Assembly: GCF_019219025.1 (NCBI RefSeq)
Contig: NZ_JAHUWN010000059.1
Span: 1 to 10,296 of the forward strand
Length of the DNA stretch: 10,296 bases
DNA from: Bacillus sp. sid0103
GTDB lineage: Bacteria; Bacillota; Bacilli; Bacillales_B; DSM-18226
Direction of reading: 5' to 3'
The notes beneath the pieces are model-generated. The model did not search any database, had not been told where the DNA came from, and saw only the letters and a program-made list of their open reading frames with translations. Each line of letters opens with the position of its first letter. Within the stretch, counting starts at the first letter, position 1. The position numbers were made by a program, and so were the translations under genes. Shown one piece after another: positions 1-6,354 of this stretch.

Positions 1-84
1 AGTTGAATCAATAATTATAAACATCACTGATACTAATATAACAGAAAGAAACACCGCACCTTTAATCCCCATTTCAAACCACAT
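1..84 (-). CDS. 5' end of a small membrane protein gene (runs off the left edge)
   Basis: An open frame begins with ATG at 82-84 and continues off the window edge, giving 28 residues: a short start (MWFEMGIKG) followed by a strongly hydrophobic stretch of about 17 residues that would form a membrane helix or an uncleaved signal anchor. Upstream on the minus strand, positions 87-100 hold an AAAAAAGGAAAAGG purine tract whose GGA lies about 8 nt from the ATG, a good ribosome binding site. The gene lies downstream of the DUF1835 gene in the same direction, with a truncated copy of the dispersed repeat (about 108-155) between them. Function is not recognised; the coding call rests on the RBS, start codon and hydrophobic pattern only. 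Confidence 0.45.
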   Translation of the reverse strand, partial: MWFEMGIKGAVFLSVILVSVMFIIIDST

Positions 85-107
85 CGCCTTTTCCTTTTTT
101 AAAAATG

Positions 108-155
108 CTTTTTTAAGTATCGCACCCATTAGTTTAAGTGTCATCCTTCACAAAC
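108..155 (+). repeat. Dispersed repeat copy 1 (right half only)
   Basis: The right end of the dispersed element is recognisable: CGCACCCATTAGTTTAAGTG at 121-140 followed by a CTTCACAAAC tail at 146-155. The part just to the left (CTTTTTTAAGTAT) matches the corresponding part of the copy at 6355-6441, so these two look like the same subfamily. The left half with the CCTGCTCCGTTAG end is not recognisable here, so the copy is truncated or diverged. It lies about 100 bp past the stop of the DUF1835 gene. Confidence 0.7.
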
Positions 156-255
156 ACGCAAATGGGTTAAATAATAAAATAGCACTACATCATAATTGAA
201 GTAATGCATTCGTTAGAGAGATATGAAACATCAAGGTTCGTTTTGCAGACAGCTA

Positions 256-1272
256 TTACCTTAATTTCACGCTGTAATACCTCATACCTTTAGGGATACC
301 CTTAATTTCAAAAATTCCCTTATATATTAGGCTCCTCAATCTATATTCTAAAAAGGCATCACCTACATTATTATCTATATGACCAAGCACTTCTCCGATT
401 ATCCTTCCTGATTTCATAAAGTCCTTCTCTTTTTGTTTAGAATGTAATTGTTGGGCAGCGGTAACAATCATTTCATCGAAATAATCTTCATTTACAGTTT
501 TAATTTTATTACTCTCCCAAATTCGAACTACCCCTTTAGAATCGGATAGGGATAGCCATTCTTTTTCAAATTGTGATCTTTCCCGAACAGTTAAAGGCTT
601 AGATAATTTCTTTTGATAAATAGCTTTTAATTTCTCAGGCATAACCTCGCCCGTATGGAAATAAAAATACTGATATTCACTTGTATTAAATAATTCCTGG
701 TAAGCAATTGTTGTATTCATAAGGTAAATAGGATTCGTTTTTTCTTTAAGTAAGTACAATAGAAAGCATACTCCCGTTTGTTCATTTGCATTTTCTGCAG
801 TCCAGATGACAATTGGGACTTGAGCAAGTATTGCATCAATTTCTGAAAGAGTGTTTAGAAACCTACGTTCATACTCTTCTTCAATAAAATCATCTTGATA
901 ATTCAAATGATCTCTCAACCATTCATATCTATGGTTACGCCCAACTTCTTTATGAAGCTCCCAAATTGGACCTACAGCAAAGAAATCAGGAAAGCCAATT
1001 ATCTTATTCTCACGGCCTAAACCTACTTTTAAAGAGCCCGCAGCAGATTCTCCACATACAATATGTACGGCTTCATATTCTCTTTGGAAGTGATTACCGT
1101 TTTTTAATACACCGAGGATTCTATCGTGTAAAAAATATAGTTTTTCTATCATTTCTTCTTGTGAATCATTCGATTCTTTTATTGTTTTTACTCGATACAT
1201 CATATGTAACAATAGGCTTTTTGCTTTACTGCAACTTAATTTATGTATGACCTGATTTAATTCATCATCCAT
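256..1272 (-). CDS. DUF1835/DUF3658 domain protein
   Basis: This 338-residue protein of unknown biochemical role carries a DUF1835 domain followed by a DUF3658 domain. Residues 69-84 (HIVCGESAAGSLK) and 96-106 (DFFAVGPIWEL) are typical of the DUF1835 start, and residues 157-172 (WTAENANEQTGVCFLL) match its second conserved block. The C-terminal third, including residues 249-262 and 289-324, has the DUF3658 pattern. The first 65 residues are a helical N-terminal extension common in Bacillus members. No signal peptide or membrane helix is visible, so it is probably cytoplasmic. The ATG at 1270-1272 is preceded by AAGGTAGTGAT at 1278-1288. It is divergent from the gene at 1408 and appears to be a single-gene unit. 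Family assignment is from remembered motifs; the molecular function of these domains is not known to me. Confidence 0.88.
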   Translation of the reverse strand: MDDELNQVIHKLSCSKAKSLLLHMMYRVKTIKESNDSQEEMIEKLYFLHDRILGVLKNGNHFQREYEAVHIVCGESAAGSLKVGLGRENKIIGFPDFFAVGPIWELHKEVGRNHRYEWLRDHLNYQDDFIEEEYERRFLNTLSEIDAILAQVPIVIWTAENANEQTGVCFLLYLLKEKTNPIYLMNTTIAYQELFNTSEYQYFYFHTGEVMPEKLKAIYQKKLSKPLTVRERSQFEKEWLSLSDSKGVVRIWESNKIKTVNEDYFDEMIVTAAQQLHSKQKEKDFMKSGRIIGEVLGHIDNNVGDAFLEYRLRSLIYKGIFEIKGIPKGMRYYSVKLR

Positions 1273-1301
1273 TAATGATCACTACCTTATTATTTTCATC
1301 T

Positions 1302-1310
1302 ATTTTACCA
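1302..1310 (-). promoter_or_regulatory. Candidate extended -10 promoter for the DUF1835 gene
   Basis: On the minus strand TGG-TAAAAT forms an extended -10 element (TAAAAT at 1302-1307, TG at 1309-1310), about 30 nt upstream of the start codon. No good -35 box is seen at the usual distance, which extended -10 promoters tolerate. Prediction from pattern only. Confidence 0.35.
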
Positions 1311-1407
1311 TACATTCCCATATGATTTCTGGCTAATCTAAGATTTTAGCGGATTGCATTCATTATTCCATTTCTTCTGGTTACCATAAATGTGAGGTGA
1401 TTACCAA

Positions 1408-1716
1408 ATGAAAAGAATATTGTTTTTCTTTCTAGTCATTTCCCTTACATTCACAATGGGACTGAAAAAAGATGAAGAGCAGACCTGCAGAAAGTGGTGC
1501 CAACCGTTCTTAGAATATACACACAAGAAAGCACTATATAAAGGAAACATACAGGAACGTTATCGAATTATTCGACACATGAAGTATGTTAAGAAAAGAA
1601 GTGATGAAGAAATCATCGACATGGCAAATGTAACAAAGCAGGACATTGCTGAAGTGATGAGAATAGTAGATAGAAAAACTGGTAAATTTCCTTGGGAGTT
1701 ACAAGGACAACAATAA
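1408..1716 (+). CDS. Unknown 102-residue protein with hydrophobic N terminus
   Basis: I do not recognise this protein. The start is well supported: GAGGTGA at 1394-1400 lies 7 nt before ATG. Residues 4-17 (ILFFFLVISLTFTM) are hydrophobic and follow MKR, so they could be a short signal peptide or membrane anchor, but no clear cleavage site follows. The rest is highly charged and mostly helical, with C27 and C31, a basic stretch at 51-64, and residues 65-89 (RSDEEIIDMANVTKQDIAEV...) resembling a small helix-turn-helix or the repeated helical tails seen in other Bacillus proteins. It stands alone and ends in a strong terminator 9 nt after the stop. It may act at the membrane or be an intracellular protein whose N terminus is buried; sequence does not decide. 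Confidence 0.7.
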   Translation: MKRILFFFLVISLTFTMGLKKDEEQTCRKWCQPFLEYTHKKALYKGNIQERYRIIRHMKYVKKRSDEEIIDMANVTKQDIAEVMRIVDRKTGKFPWELQGQQ

Positions 1717-1720
1717 AAGG

Positions 1721-1763
1721 AAGAATGTAACATAATATATATATTATGTTACATCCTTTTTTT
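1721..1763 (+). terminator. Intrinsic terminator of the 1408-1716 gene
   Basis: Positions 1725-1754 form a perfect 30-bp palindrome (15-bp arms, ATGTAACATAATATA and its complement), AT-rich at the tip. It is followed by CC and seven T residues at 1757-1763. The stem starts 9 nt after the stop codon, so it clearly serves the + strand gene. Confidence 0.85.
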
Positions 1764-1826
1764 ACATTGAATCCTTTAAAAAAGGCCGCTGATGCAGCTG
1801 ATAATTTCTTTAAAGGAATGATTATT

Positions 1827-2063
1827 TTACTTTTTCTTTTTAAAAGCTAAAAAGGTAAGAATTAAAGAAACTAAGACAATCAAATAAACTGGAGTCATCC
1901 AAATCAAATAGATTGAGCCAGGATCACCTTGCATAATCCCCGTATCTATAGCTATAAAATTCCAATGTAAACTCACTGGATTTTTTTCATCAATGGAAAA
2001 TGCAGGGAGATATAGGGATGCTTTTGTAACCCTATAAATTACATATATTAAACTTATTATTTT
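1827..2063 (-). pseudogene. Remnant of a small membrane protein gene
   Basis: Reading the minus strand from 2063 to the stop at 1827-1829 gives 78 codons that look protein-like: a segment with LPAFSIDEKNPVSLHWNFI, then MQGDPGSIYLIWMTPVYL, then a hydrophobic helix (VYLIVLVSLILTFLAF) ending in four lysines, the normal positive-inside end of a membrane protein. There is no ATG with a good ribosome binding site before residue M44, and a stop codon closes the frame upstream at 2064-2066. It therefore looks like the 3' part of a frameshifted or truncated gene. A short gene starting at GTG (1974-1976) or ATG (1932-1934) is an alternative. Together with the terminator this accounts for most of the 1764-2137 gap; I see nothing else convincing there. 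Confidence 0.35.
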
Positions 2064-2137
2064 TTACGTGGTCTTAAAGGTAGGAAAGGTTGGAATCCAA
2101 TAATGGTTTAATAGGTAAAGCTATCTTGATTTTTGGT

Positions 2138-2254
2138 TTATTCAACGCCGTAGTAAGCCATCATTCCCAAACCTATAAGGATGATGATAAAAATAATGCC
2201 TTTTCTTTCATGAAAAAACTCCTTAACTTTTTCTTCAAATCCCCCTATTTTCAT
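2138..2254 (-). CDS. Possible 38-residue single-helix membrane peptide
   Basis: An open frame starting at ATG 2252-2254 overlaps the last 20 bp of the flavoprotein gene in another frame. It encodes a charged N terminus (MKIGGFEEKVKEFFHERKG) followed by one hydrophobic helix (residues 19-33, GIIFIIILIGLGMMA) and the tail YYGVE. The charge pattern is amphipathic, then basic, then a helix, which is typical of small bacterial membrane peptides. The ribosome binding site is weak (a GAGAA about 7 nt upstream), so expression would probably depend on translational coupling to the upstream gene. A longer frame extends upstream to 2362, but that part is a shadow of the flavoprotein. No family is recognised. 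Confidence 0.45.
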   Translation of the reverse strand: MKIGGFEEKVKEFFHERKGIIFIIILIGLGMMAYYGVE

Positions 2255-3215
2255 TAGTATTCTCAAAAGAATTGGAAAAAAATTTATCAATCGAGTCCCT
2301 TCTTTGTTCCAATATACGTTTATGGATCCAAATCGCTGCTTGTGCTCCTTCTCCCATTGCAATTGTTAATAGCTCCGAGTGAACACCGATATCACCTGCA
2401 ACCCAAACGTTTGGTACATTTGTTTCCTTCGTCCTCGGATTTGTTGGGATATGTAGATTTTCTAGTCGTTCAATGCCTAATTGTTTTAACAAATCTGTAT
2501 TTACTTTATTTCCACCAAAGGCAAGAAACCCTCGTTCTCCTTTTATTTTATTTCCATCTCCTGTCAAAAAGGCAGTAAACCGTCCTTCACCATTTGTCTC
2601 TACTCCAATAACTTTGTCCACTATCATTGGAATTCCATTTTCAGCTAAATTCATTTGAACACTCTCACTTATTTTCTTACCGTCTGAATTTATATAAATA
2701 AGTTCCTTCGTCCAGTACGTAAGGGTTAGAGCCATGTTGGCCCCAGAATCACCTGATCCAGCTACAATCACCTTTTTATTTGTCACTTCATAGCCGTCAC
2801 AATCAGGGCAAATATATATTGATATTCCTAGACATTCCTTTAAGTCAGGTATTTCTAATGGGATGTGATCTTTTATACCCGTAGCTAATAATAGGCATTT
2901 ACTTTCATAGCAATTTAGTGAAGTTCCTTGTAATTTGAACTTTTCCCCTTGTTTTTCTACTTTTACAATCTCATCTTCCTTAAAAGTTACTCCATATTTC
3001 TCTGCATGTTGTCTTCCTAAGTGACGAAGCGTTTGTCCATCAACACCATCAGGCCAACCTAATACGTTATGATAACATTTACATAATGTGGAACGTCCTT
3101 CCCCTTTATCAATCACAAGTACTTGATGATTGTATCGCCCGAGCTGAATTGCAGCCTGCAACCCAGCAATTCCACCTCCGACAATAATGCATTGATAAGA
3201 ATCTTTATGAGACAT
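2235..3215 (-). CDS. Thioredoxin-reductase-like FAD/NAD(P) oxidoreductase with CPDC motif
   Basis: A 326-residue class II pyridine nucleotide-disulfide oxidoreductase, close in size to bacterial thioredoxin reductase. The FAD-binding Rossmann motif GGGIAG is at residues 13-18, ATGIKDH at 111-117, a redox-type CPDC at 136-139, the NAD(P)-binding GSGDSGA at 153-159, and the C-terminal FAD motif VWVAGDIG at 270-277. The CxxC lies in the NADPH domain, where thioredoxin reductase has CATC, so a dithiol/disulfide reaction using NAD(P)H and FAD is likely. The disulfide substrate cannot be told from sequence; CPDC instead of CATC argues for a paralog rather than the housekeeping enzyme. AAAGGGTGAT about 5-13 nt upstream supports the ATG start. 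It is probably cytoplasmic. A small membrane peptide gene overlaps its 3' end. It diverges from an aldo/keto reductase remnant. Confidence 0.88.
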   Translation of the reverse strand: MSHKDSYQCIIVGGGIAGLQAAIQLGRYNHQVLVIDKGEGRSTLCKCYHNVLGWPDGVDGQTLRHLGRQHAEKYGVTFKEDEIVKVEKQGEKFKLQGTSLNCYESKCLLLATGIKDHIPLEIPDLKECLGISIYICPDCDGYEVTNKKVIVAGSGDSGANMALTLTYWTKELIYINSDGKKISESVQMNLAENGIPMIVDKVIGVETNGEGRFTAFLTGDGNKIKGERGFLAFGGNKVNTDLLKQLGIERLENLHIPTNPRTKETNVPNVWVAGDIGVHSELLTIAMGEGAQAAIWIHKRILEQRRDSIDKFFSNSFENTNENRGI

Positions 3216-3257
3216 ATCATCACCCTTTTATTCAACTATTCAAAAGTCTGTAATTAA

Positions 3258-3521
<264 letters not shown>

Positions 3522-3563
3522 AAATATTTTTAAAGGCTAAAGGGCATGTTTGCGCTTAGCTGG

Positions 3564-3662
3564 CTAAACAGGAATTTGTTCGGATTTTATATGGTGACTG
3601 ATAATAGACAGCCTTTTTTGACGTGTCACTGTTGGTAGTAACCCTCCAACCAATAAATCCAT
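3564..3662 (-). CDS. Possible 32-residue ORF coupled to the monooxygenase gene
   Basis: An ATG at 3660-3662 lies one base past the TGA stop of the FAD monooxygenase, a spacing that permits translational coupling. GAGAGA about 9 nt upstream, within the end of the monooxygenase gene, could act as a ribosome binding site. It encodes MDLLVGGLLPTVTRQKRL and continues to TAG at 3564-3566. No family is recognised. It may be the 5' stump of a truncated gene rather than a functional peptide. The rest of 3522-3663 holds nothing I can identify. Confidence 0.2.
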   Translation of the reverse strand: MDLLVGGLLPTVTRQKRLSIISHHIKSEQIPV

Positions 3663-3663
3663 A

Positions 3664-4860
3664 TCAATAATCTCTCAGCTCAATCCCGTTAGCAGCTTTG
3701 GCTATCATTTTTGAAATCATCTTAAATTGTACGATCATAATCAGGGGTATGCGCAACATTAAATTGCGAAGAAAGATTTTGAAGTTTGATTTTTCAATCA
3801 TACTCCCGGCAGCTATTAATCCTATTTTTTGATTTTTCTCAACAAACTTTCTCATTTTTTGTTCGTAGGCAACAAATGCACGGGCGAAATCGCCATCTGC
3901 GGCTTTAAGTTCACCAGCTAATACATAAGCCCCGACAAGCGCTAGGCTAGATCCTTGACCTGATAGAGGAGATGGACCATACGCCGCATCGCCTACCAAT
4001 GTAATCTTCCCTTTTGACCAAGTCGGCATGTGAATCTGACAAACCTCGTCAAAATAAAAGTCTGTCGCATCTTTCATGGTTTTGAGTAAATGCGAGGTTT
4101 CCCAACCTGAATCGCCTAAGAAGGCATTTTCTACTAGTTTCTTTTGAGATTCTGTATCATTGCGGTCGTACTTCAATGCCTCTGATTGGAACAAGAACAT
4201 ACCCCTTGCCTCGGTATTGTCACGAGCGCTATACATACCTACAGTTTTGCCTGGTATCGTATATAACAGTTGGCGGTGGTCGAGGTTGAGGTAATTCTCG
4301 AGAGTGAAAATCGAGATATAACAGCCAAGCGTCCGTTTAAACTGTGCTTCATCTCCAAAAGTTAAGTTGCGTACATTAGAATGAAGCCCGTCTGCACCGA
4401 TGACCAGGTCAAATGTCTGTGGCTTGCCATGAATAAATTGAACTTCTGCACCAGCTTCAGTCTCATCTATAGCGGTAATCGAATCGCCCCAAATGTAATC
4501 AACCGTATCCTTGGTTAAATCGTACAAAATTTTACTTAGATCGTCTCTCATGATTTCGATGTCCAGACCCTGCTGGTTCCCCATACTTGCTTCGCTTATT
4601 TGACCTTGGATCTTGCACTTGCTGTTCACAAAGTAAACACCAGTCATTTTCGTGTCAGCTGCACGAACTTGATCGAGTATACCCATCCCCTTAAGTACGG
4701 AAATGGCTGCACCACGGATATCAACCCCGTAACCACCCGCGCGCAATGCCGGAGCACGTTCTATTACAGTCACGTCGAATCCATGACGATGAAGCCAATA
4801 AGCGAGTGCCGGTCCGGCAATGCTTGCACCAGAAATAAGGACGCGCATCGTTTGTTTCAT
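3664..4860 (-). CDS. FAD-dependent monooxygenase (PHBH/TetX-like fold)
   Basis: A complete 398-residue class A flavoprotein monooxygenase. Residues 10-20 (SGASIAGPALA) are the N-terminal dinucleotide-binding motif, in the GASIAG form common in this subgroup. Residues 155-164 (GADGLHSNVR) are the DG motif, and 288-301 (LVGDAAYGPSPLSG) the GD motif contacting FAD ribityl and pyrophosphate. These enzymes use NAD(P)H and O2 to hydroxylate aromatic or polyketide-like molecules, sometimes detoxifying antibiotics; the substrate here cannot be inferred. The C terminus (residues 355-390) is hydrophobic and basic and may touch the membrane. AGGAGTGA at 4871-4878, 10 nt from the first ATG, selects MKQTM over the internal Met5. 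The gene looks richer in GC and CG dinucleotides than its neighbours, suggesting recent transfer. No partner gene adjoins it. Confidence 0.88.
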   Translation of the reverse strand: MKQTMRVLISGASIAGPALAYWLHRHGFDVTVIERAPALRAGGYGVDIRGAAISVLKGMGILDQVRAADTKMTGVYFVNSKCKIQGQISEASMGNQQGLDIEIMRDDLSKILYDLTKDTVDYIWGDSITAIDETEAGAEVQFIHGKPQTFDLVIGADGLHSNVRNLTFGDEAQFKRTLGCYISIFTLENYLNLDHRQLLYTIPGKTVGMYSARDNTEARGMFLFQSEALKYDRNDTESQKKLVENAFLGDSGWETSHLLKTMKDATDFYFDEVCQIHMPTWSKGKITLVGDAAYGPSPLSGQGSSLALVGAYVLAGELKAADGDFARAFVAYEQKMRKFVEKNQKIGLIAAGSMIEKSNFKIFLRNLMLRIPLIMIVQFKMISKMIAKAANGIELRDY

Positions 4861-4990
4861 AATTGCCTATTCACTCCTATCCTAATTAAAGTCTTAATAT
4901 ATCCACAGTATATTTACGACCGATTTTACTTATTTAGGACAACAAAATAATAGGAATTTAATTTTAAAAGCAAAGACTAATGCTCGACTC

Positions 4991-5069
4991 CCTGCATCGT
5001 TAGTGAAACAAGAAAAAGAGCCGCCGCAGCAACCCTTTGTTAAAAATAAGCACCCTTAAGTTGAAGTAC
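4991..5069 (+). repeat. Dispersed repeat copy 2
   Basis: The left end CCTGCATCGTTAGTGAAACA at 4991-5010, the AAGAAAAAGAG tract and the right end CACCCTTAAGTTGAAGTAC at 5051-5069 match the other copies. The central hairpin is degraded here (AGAGCCGCCGCAGCAACCCT instead of a matched stem). Read on the minus strand, the element starts about 12 nt past the stop codon of the 5082-5297 gene, so it sits where that gene's terminator would be. Confidence 0.8.
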
Positions 5070-5081
5070 ATAAACTTGTAA

Positions 5082-5297
5082 TCATTTTCTTTTTTTCTTT
5101 AAATACAATAATTCAAGGATGAAAGCAAATAGACATAGTACCATCACTGAATCAATTATATTTTGAACTAAGATTGAATCAATTTTTAGGATACTAGTGA
5201 TAATATCAGAAAATAAAACAATAAAGAAAATCGACCACAATATTTTTTGCTTTTTAGAAAGAGTAGAAACAGGCTCAAAAAAATTCGTTAATTTCAT
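5082..5297 (-). CDS. Small two-helix membrane protein, unknown function
   Basis: A 71-residue protein with a short N-terminal cytoplasmic part (MKLTNFFEPVSTLSKKQK), a first hydrophobic helix at about 19-37, a short connection (KIDSILVQN), a second helix at about 47-65, and a basic tail (LKKKRK). The positive-inside rule places both ends in the cytoplasm. AGGAGA at 5304-5309, 6 nt before the ATG, and an extended -10 promoter make it a convincing gene despite its size. I do not recognise a family. It is a single-gene unit pointing into repeat copy 2 and lies close to another small membrane protein gene of the same strand, separated by repeat copy 3. Confidence 0.68.
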   Translation of the reverse strand: MKLTNFFEPVSTLSKKQKILWSIFFIVLFSDIITSILKIDSILVQNIIDSVMVLCLFAFILELLYLKKKRK

Positions 5298-5334
5298 AAA
5301 AAATCTCCTATTTACCTTTTATTCATCTACTTCA

Positions 5335-5343
5335 ATTATATCA
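5335..5343 (-). promoter_or_regulatory. Extended -10 promoter for the 5082-5297 gene
   Basis: On the minus strand TGA-TATAAT forms a consensus -10 (TATAAT at 5335-5340) with an upstream TG, 38 nt before the start codon. A good -35 box is not seen at 17 nt (TGGGGA), which fits an extended -10 type. Confidence 0.5.
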
Positions 5344-5399
5344 ACAAAAAGTGATAATCCCCATTTTTTTACTAAATAATCATTTTCCTTCTTCAACTA

Positions 5400-5478
5400 A
5401 ACTGCTTCGTTAGTGGAACAAGAAAAAGAGTCGCAGCTACGACTCTTTGTTAAACTCAAGCACCCATTAGTGTAAGTG
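5400..5478 (+). repeat. Dispersed repeat copy 3 with intact hairpin; terminator for the 5467-5679 gene
   Basis: This is the clearest hairpin of the family: stem AAAGAGTCG at 5425-5433 pairs with CGACTCTTT at 5440-5448. Left end ACTGCTTCGTTAGTGGAACA starts at 5401 and right end CACCCATTAGTGTAAGTG is at 5461-5478. On the minus strand the hairpin is followed by TTTTCTTG, so it is an intrinsic terminator about 18 nt past the TAA stop of the 5467-5679 gene. The right end of the repeat overlaps the last codons of that gene. Confidence 0.85.
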
Positions 5479-5679
5479 AGTAAACGCATAAACACTAAAA
5501 CAAAAACAAATAAAGGCAAATATAAATAACAATGTTTTGGTGACCTGATATGGCAACAGTCTCAAAAAGATGACAACGATTAAAGCGACGATGGCACCGA
5601 TGATTGAATCAGCTCCAGAACCATCTAAACCATCGTTTTCGTGTCTTTTTTTATTCTTCCCCGTTTGTTGAAAAAACAA
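5467..5679 (-). CDS. Small two-helix membrane protein with TTG start
   Basis: A 70-residue protein with a polar, basic N terminus (residues 1-24, including KNKKRHENDGLDGSGAD), a hydrophobic helix at about 25-39, a short loop (LRLLPYQVTK), and a second helix at about 49-67. The start is TTG at 5677-5679; a G-rich ribosome binding site (AAAGGGGGG, GGGGGG at 5685-5690) is 5 nt upstream and no in-frame ATG or GTG start follows before the first helix, so TTG is the best start. The last residues (THLH) and the stop codon are encoded within the right end of repeat copy 3, so the element's insertion or loss may have set the C terminus. No family is recognised; resemblance to small Bacillus membrane proteins is only general. 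Confidence 0.6.
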   Translation of the reverse strand: MFFQQTGKNKKRHENDGLDGSGADSIIGAIVALIVVIFLRLLPYQVTKTLLFIFAFICFCFSVYAFTHLH

Positions 5680-5753
5680 AAAAGCCCCCCTTTTTAAAGC
5701 TATGCCCTTGGTGTATACCTTTATAGGTGCATTACTGAGGATAAAGCGTGCTT

Positions 5754-5804
5754 CCTAAACATATAGTGAGTAAAACTACTTCAGCTGGGTAGTATATGTT
5801 TAGG
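5754..5804. promoter_or_regulatory. 12-bp inverted repeat in a divergent intergenic region
   Basis: CCTAAACATATA at 5754-5765 and its exact complement TATATGTTTAGG at 5793-5804 flank a 27-nt interior, in which CTAC (5777-5780) and GTAG (5789-5792) can extend the stem with a one-sided bulge. It lies between the divergent genes 5467-5679 (-) and 5860-6156 (+), 56 nt before the + start codon. It could be a leader RNA structure or a two-site operator. No known riboswitch is recognised. Confidence 0.5.
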
Positions 5805-5859
5805 ATGGTGTGCATTCATATTTAGTATATTCCCTATTAATAAACGAGGAAGTGAATAG

Positions 5860-6156
5860 ATGAATTACAGTTACGAACGCAATAACTTTGTCAAAAATGT
5901 AGAAGAAAGTGGAGACAACCAAGTTGGTAGTAATGTTAATCAAGGTACCAGCGACTTTGGTGAAGCAACAGGAACTTTTACTGATGCCGTTGCGGGTGCT
6001 ATGATAGGTGCTCCATTTGGACTAATTGGTACTGTTATAGGTGGTGTTTCAGGCAGTGTTATTGGTAACCAGATGGTGGAGTCGGCTGAAGCAGATAACA
6101 ATACAGCTTCCAATAATCGTGATCTGAGCAATAATATTAACTCTATAAATAAGTAG
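5860..6156 (+). CDS. Glycine-zipper small protein
   Basis: A 98-residue protein with polar, Asn/Ser-rich ends around a hydrophobic core at residues 42-70. The core has glycines spaced every four residues (G46, G50, G54, then G57, G61, G65, G69), a glycine-zipper pattern that packs helices tightly in a membrane or an oligomer. GAGGA at 5846-5850, 9 nt before ATG, supports the start. There is no signal peptide, no double-glycine leader processing site and no cysteine. Glycine zippers occur in outer-membrane and inner-membrane proteins, some bacteriocins, and Bacillus proteins of unknown role; with no immunity or export gene beside it, a bacteriocin reading is speculative. It is a single-gene unit ending at the hairpin at 6268-6293. 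Confidence 0.7.
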   Translation: MNYSYERNNFVKNVEESGDNQVGSNVNQGTSDFGEATGTFTDAVAGAMIGAPFGLIGTVIGGVSGSVIGNQMVESAEADNNTASNNRDLSNNINSINK

Positions 6157-6217
6157 CTATTTTTCATAAGGATTCCAATAAATTTAACAAGGAAATGTAA
6201 ATTTTCCGTTAACCTCA

Positions 6218-6300
6218 GATTTTGAAGAACTGCTGCATGTGTGGCTAACGGGTGAAATATCTAGAGGAAAGAACTCAATAATGAGTTCTTTTTCTTTTAA
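6218..6300 (-). repeat. Dispersed repeat copy 8, inverted
   Basis: Reading the + strand, GATTTTGAAG at 6218-6227, CTAACGGGTG at 6245-6254, then a hairpin and TTTTTCTTTT match the reverse complement of the other copies in the same order (compare CTTCACAATC, CACCCGTTAG and AAGAAAAG at 6355-6441). It is the only copy in this orientation, and the only one directly downstream of a + strand gene lacking another terminator. The spacing between motifs differs somewhat from the other copies, so this is a diverged member. Confidence 0.6.
6268..6298 (+). terminator. Intrinsic terminator of the glycine-zipper gene, within repeat copy 8
   Basis: AAAGAACTCA at 6268-6277, a four-base loop ATAA and TGAGTTCTTT at 6282-6291 form a 10-bp stem, followed by a T-rich tract (TTTTTCTTTT). 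It lies about 110 nt past the stop of the 5860-6156 gene, with no gene between. Confidence 0.8.
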
Positions 6301-6354
6301 TATTATATGCACCAAGAACGTTTAACAAAAAAACTCATATTCTTCATGTTCTTC

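Noticed and set aside
966..1250. 94-codon open frame on the + strand
   Set aside because: It lies wholly inside the well-supported DUF1835 gene on the other strand, is leucine-rich with no domain pattern, and has no ribosome binding site.
2342..2658. Two overlapping + strand frames of 78 and 61 codons
   Set aside because: Both are antisense shadows of the flavoprotein gene, whose FAD and NAD(P) motifs are intact on the minus strand.
4600..4950. 116-codon + strand frame
   Set aside because: It is mostly antisense to the N-terminal half of the FAD monooxygenase, has no RBS and no recognisable protein pattern.
5197..5379. 60-codon + strand frame
   Set aside because: It is antisense to the small membrane protein gene and its promoter, which have better RBS and promoter evidence.
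4991..5478. CRISPR-like repetition
   Set aside because: The repeats are imperfect, 80-100 bp long, irregularly spaced and separated by genes; there are no uniform spacers or cas genes.
5680..5860. Riboswitch or T-box leader
   Set aside because: The inverted repeat is clear, but no conserved riboswitch core, T-box motif or terminator/antiterminator pair can be seen.
5860..6156. Class II bacteriocin precursor
   Set aside because: The GxxxG core fits, but there is no double-glycine leader, immunity gene or ABC exporter in the window, so the function is not claimed.
5940..6167. 75-codon minus-strand frame
   Set aside because: It mirrors the glycine-zipper gene; its repeated Pro/Ile pattern is what antisense of glycine/valine-rich codons gives.
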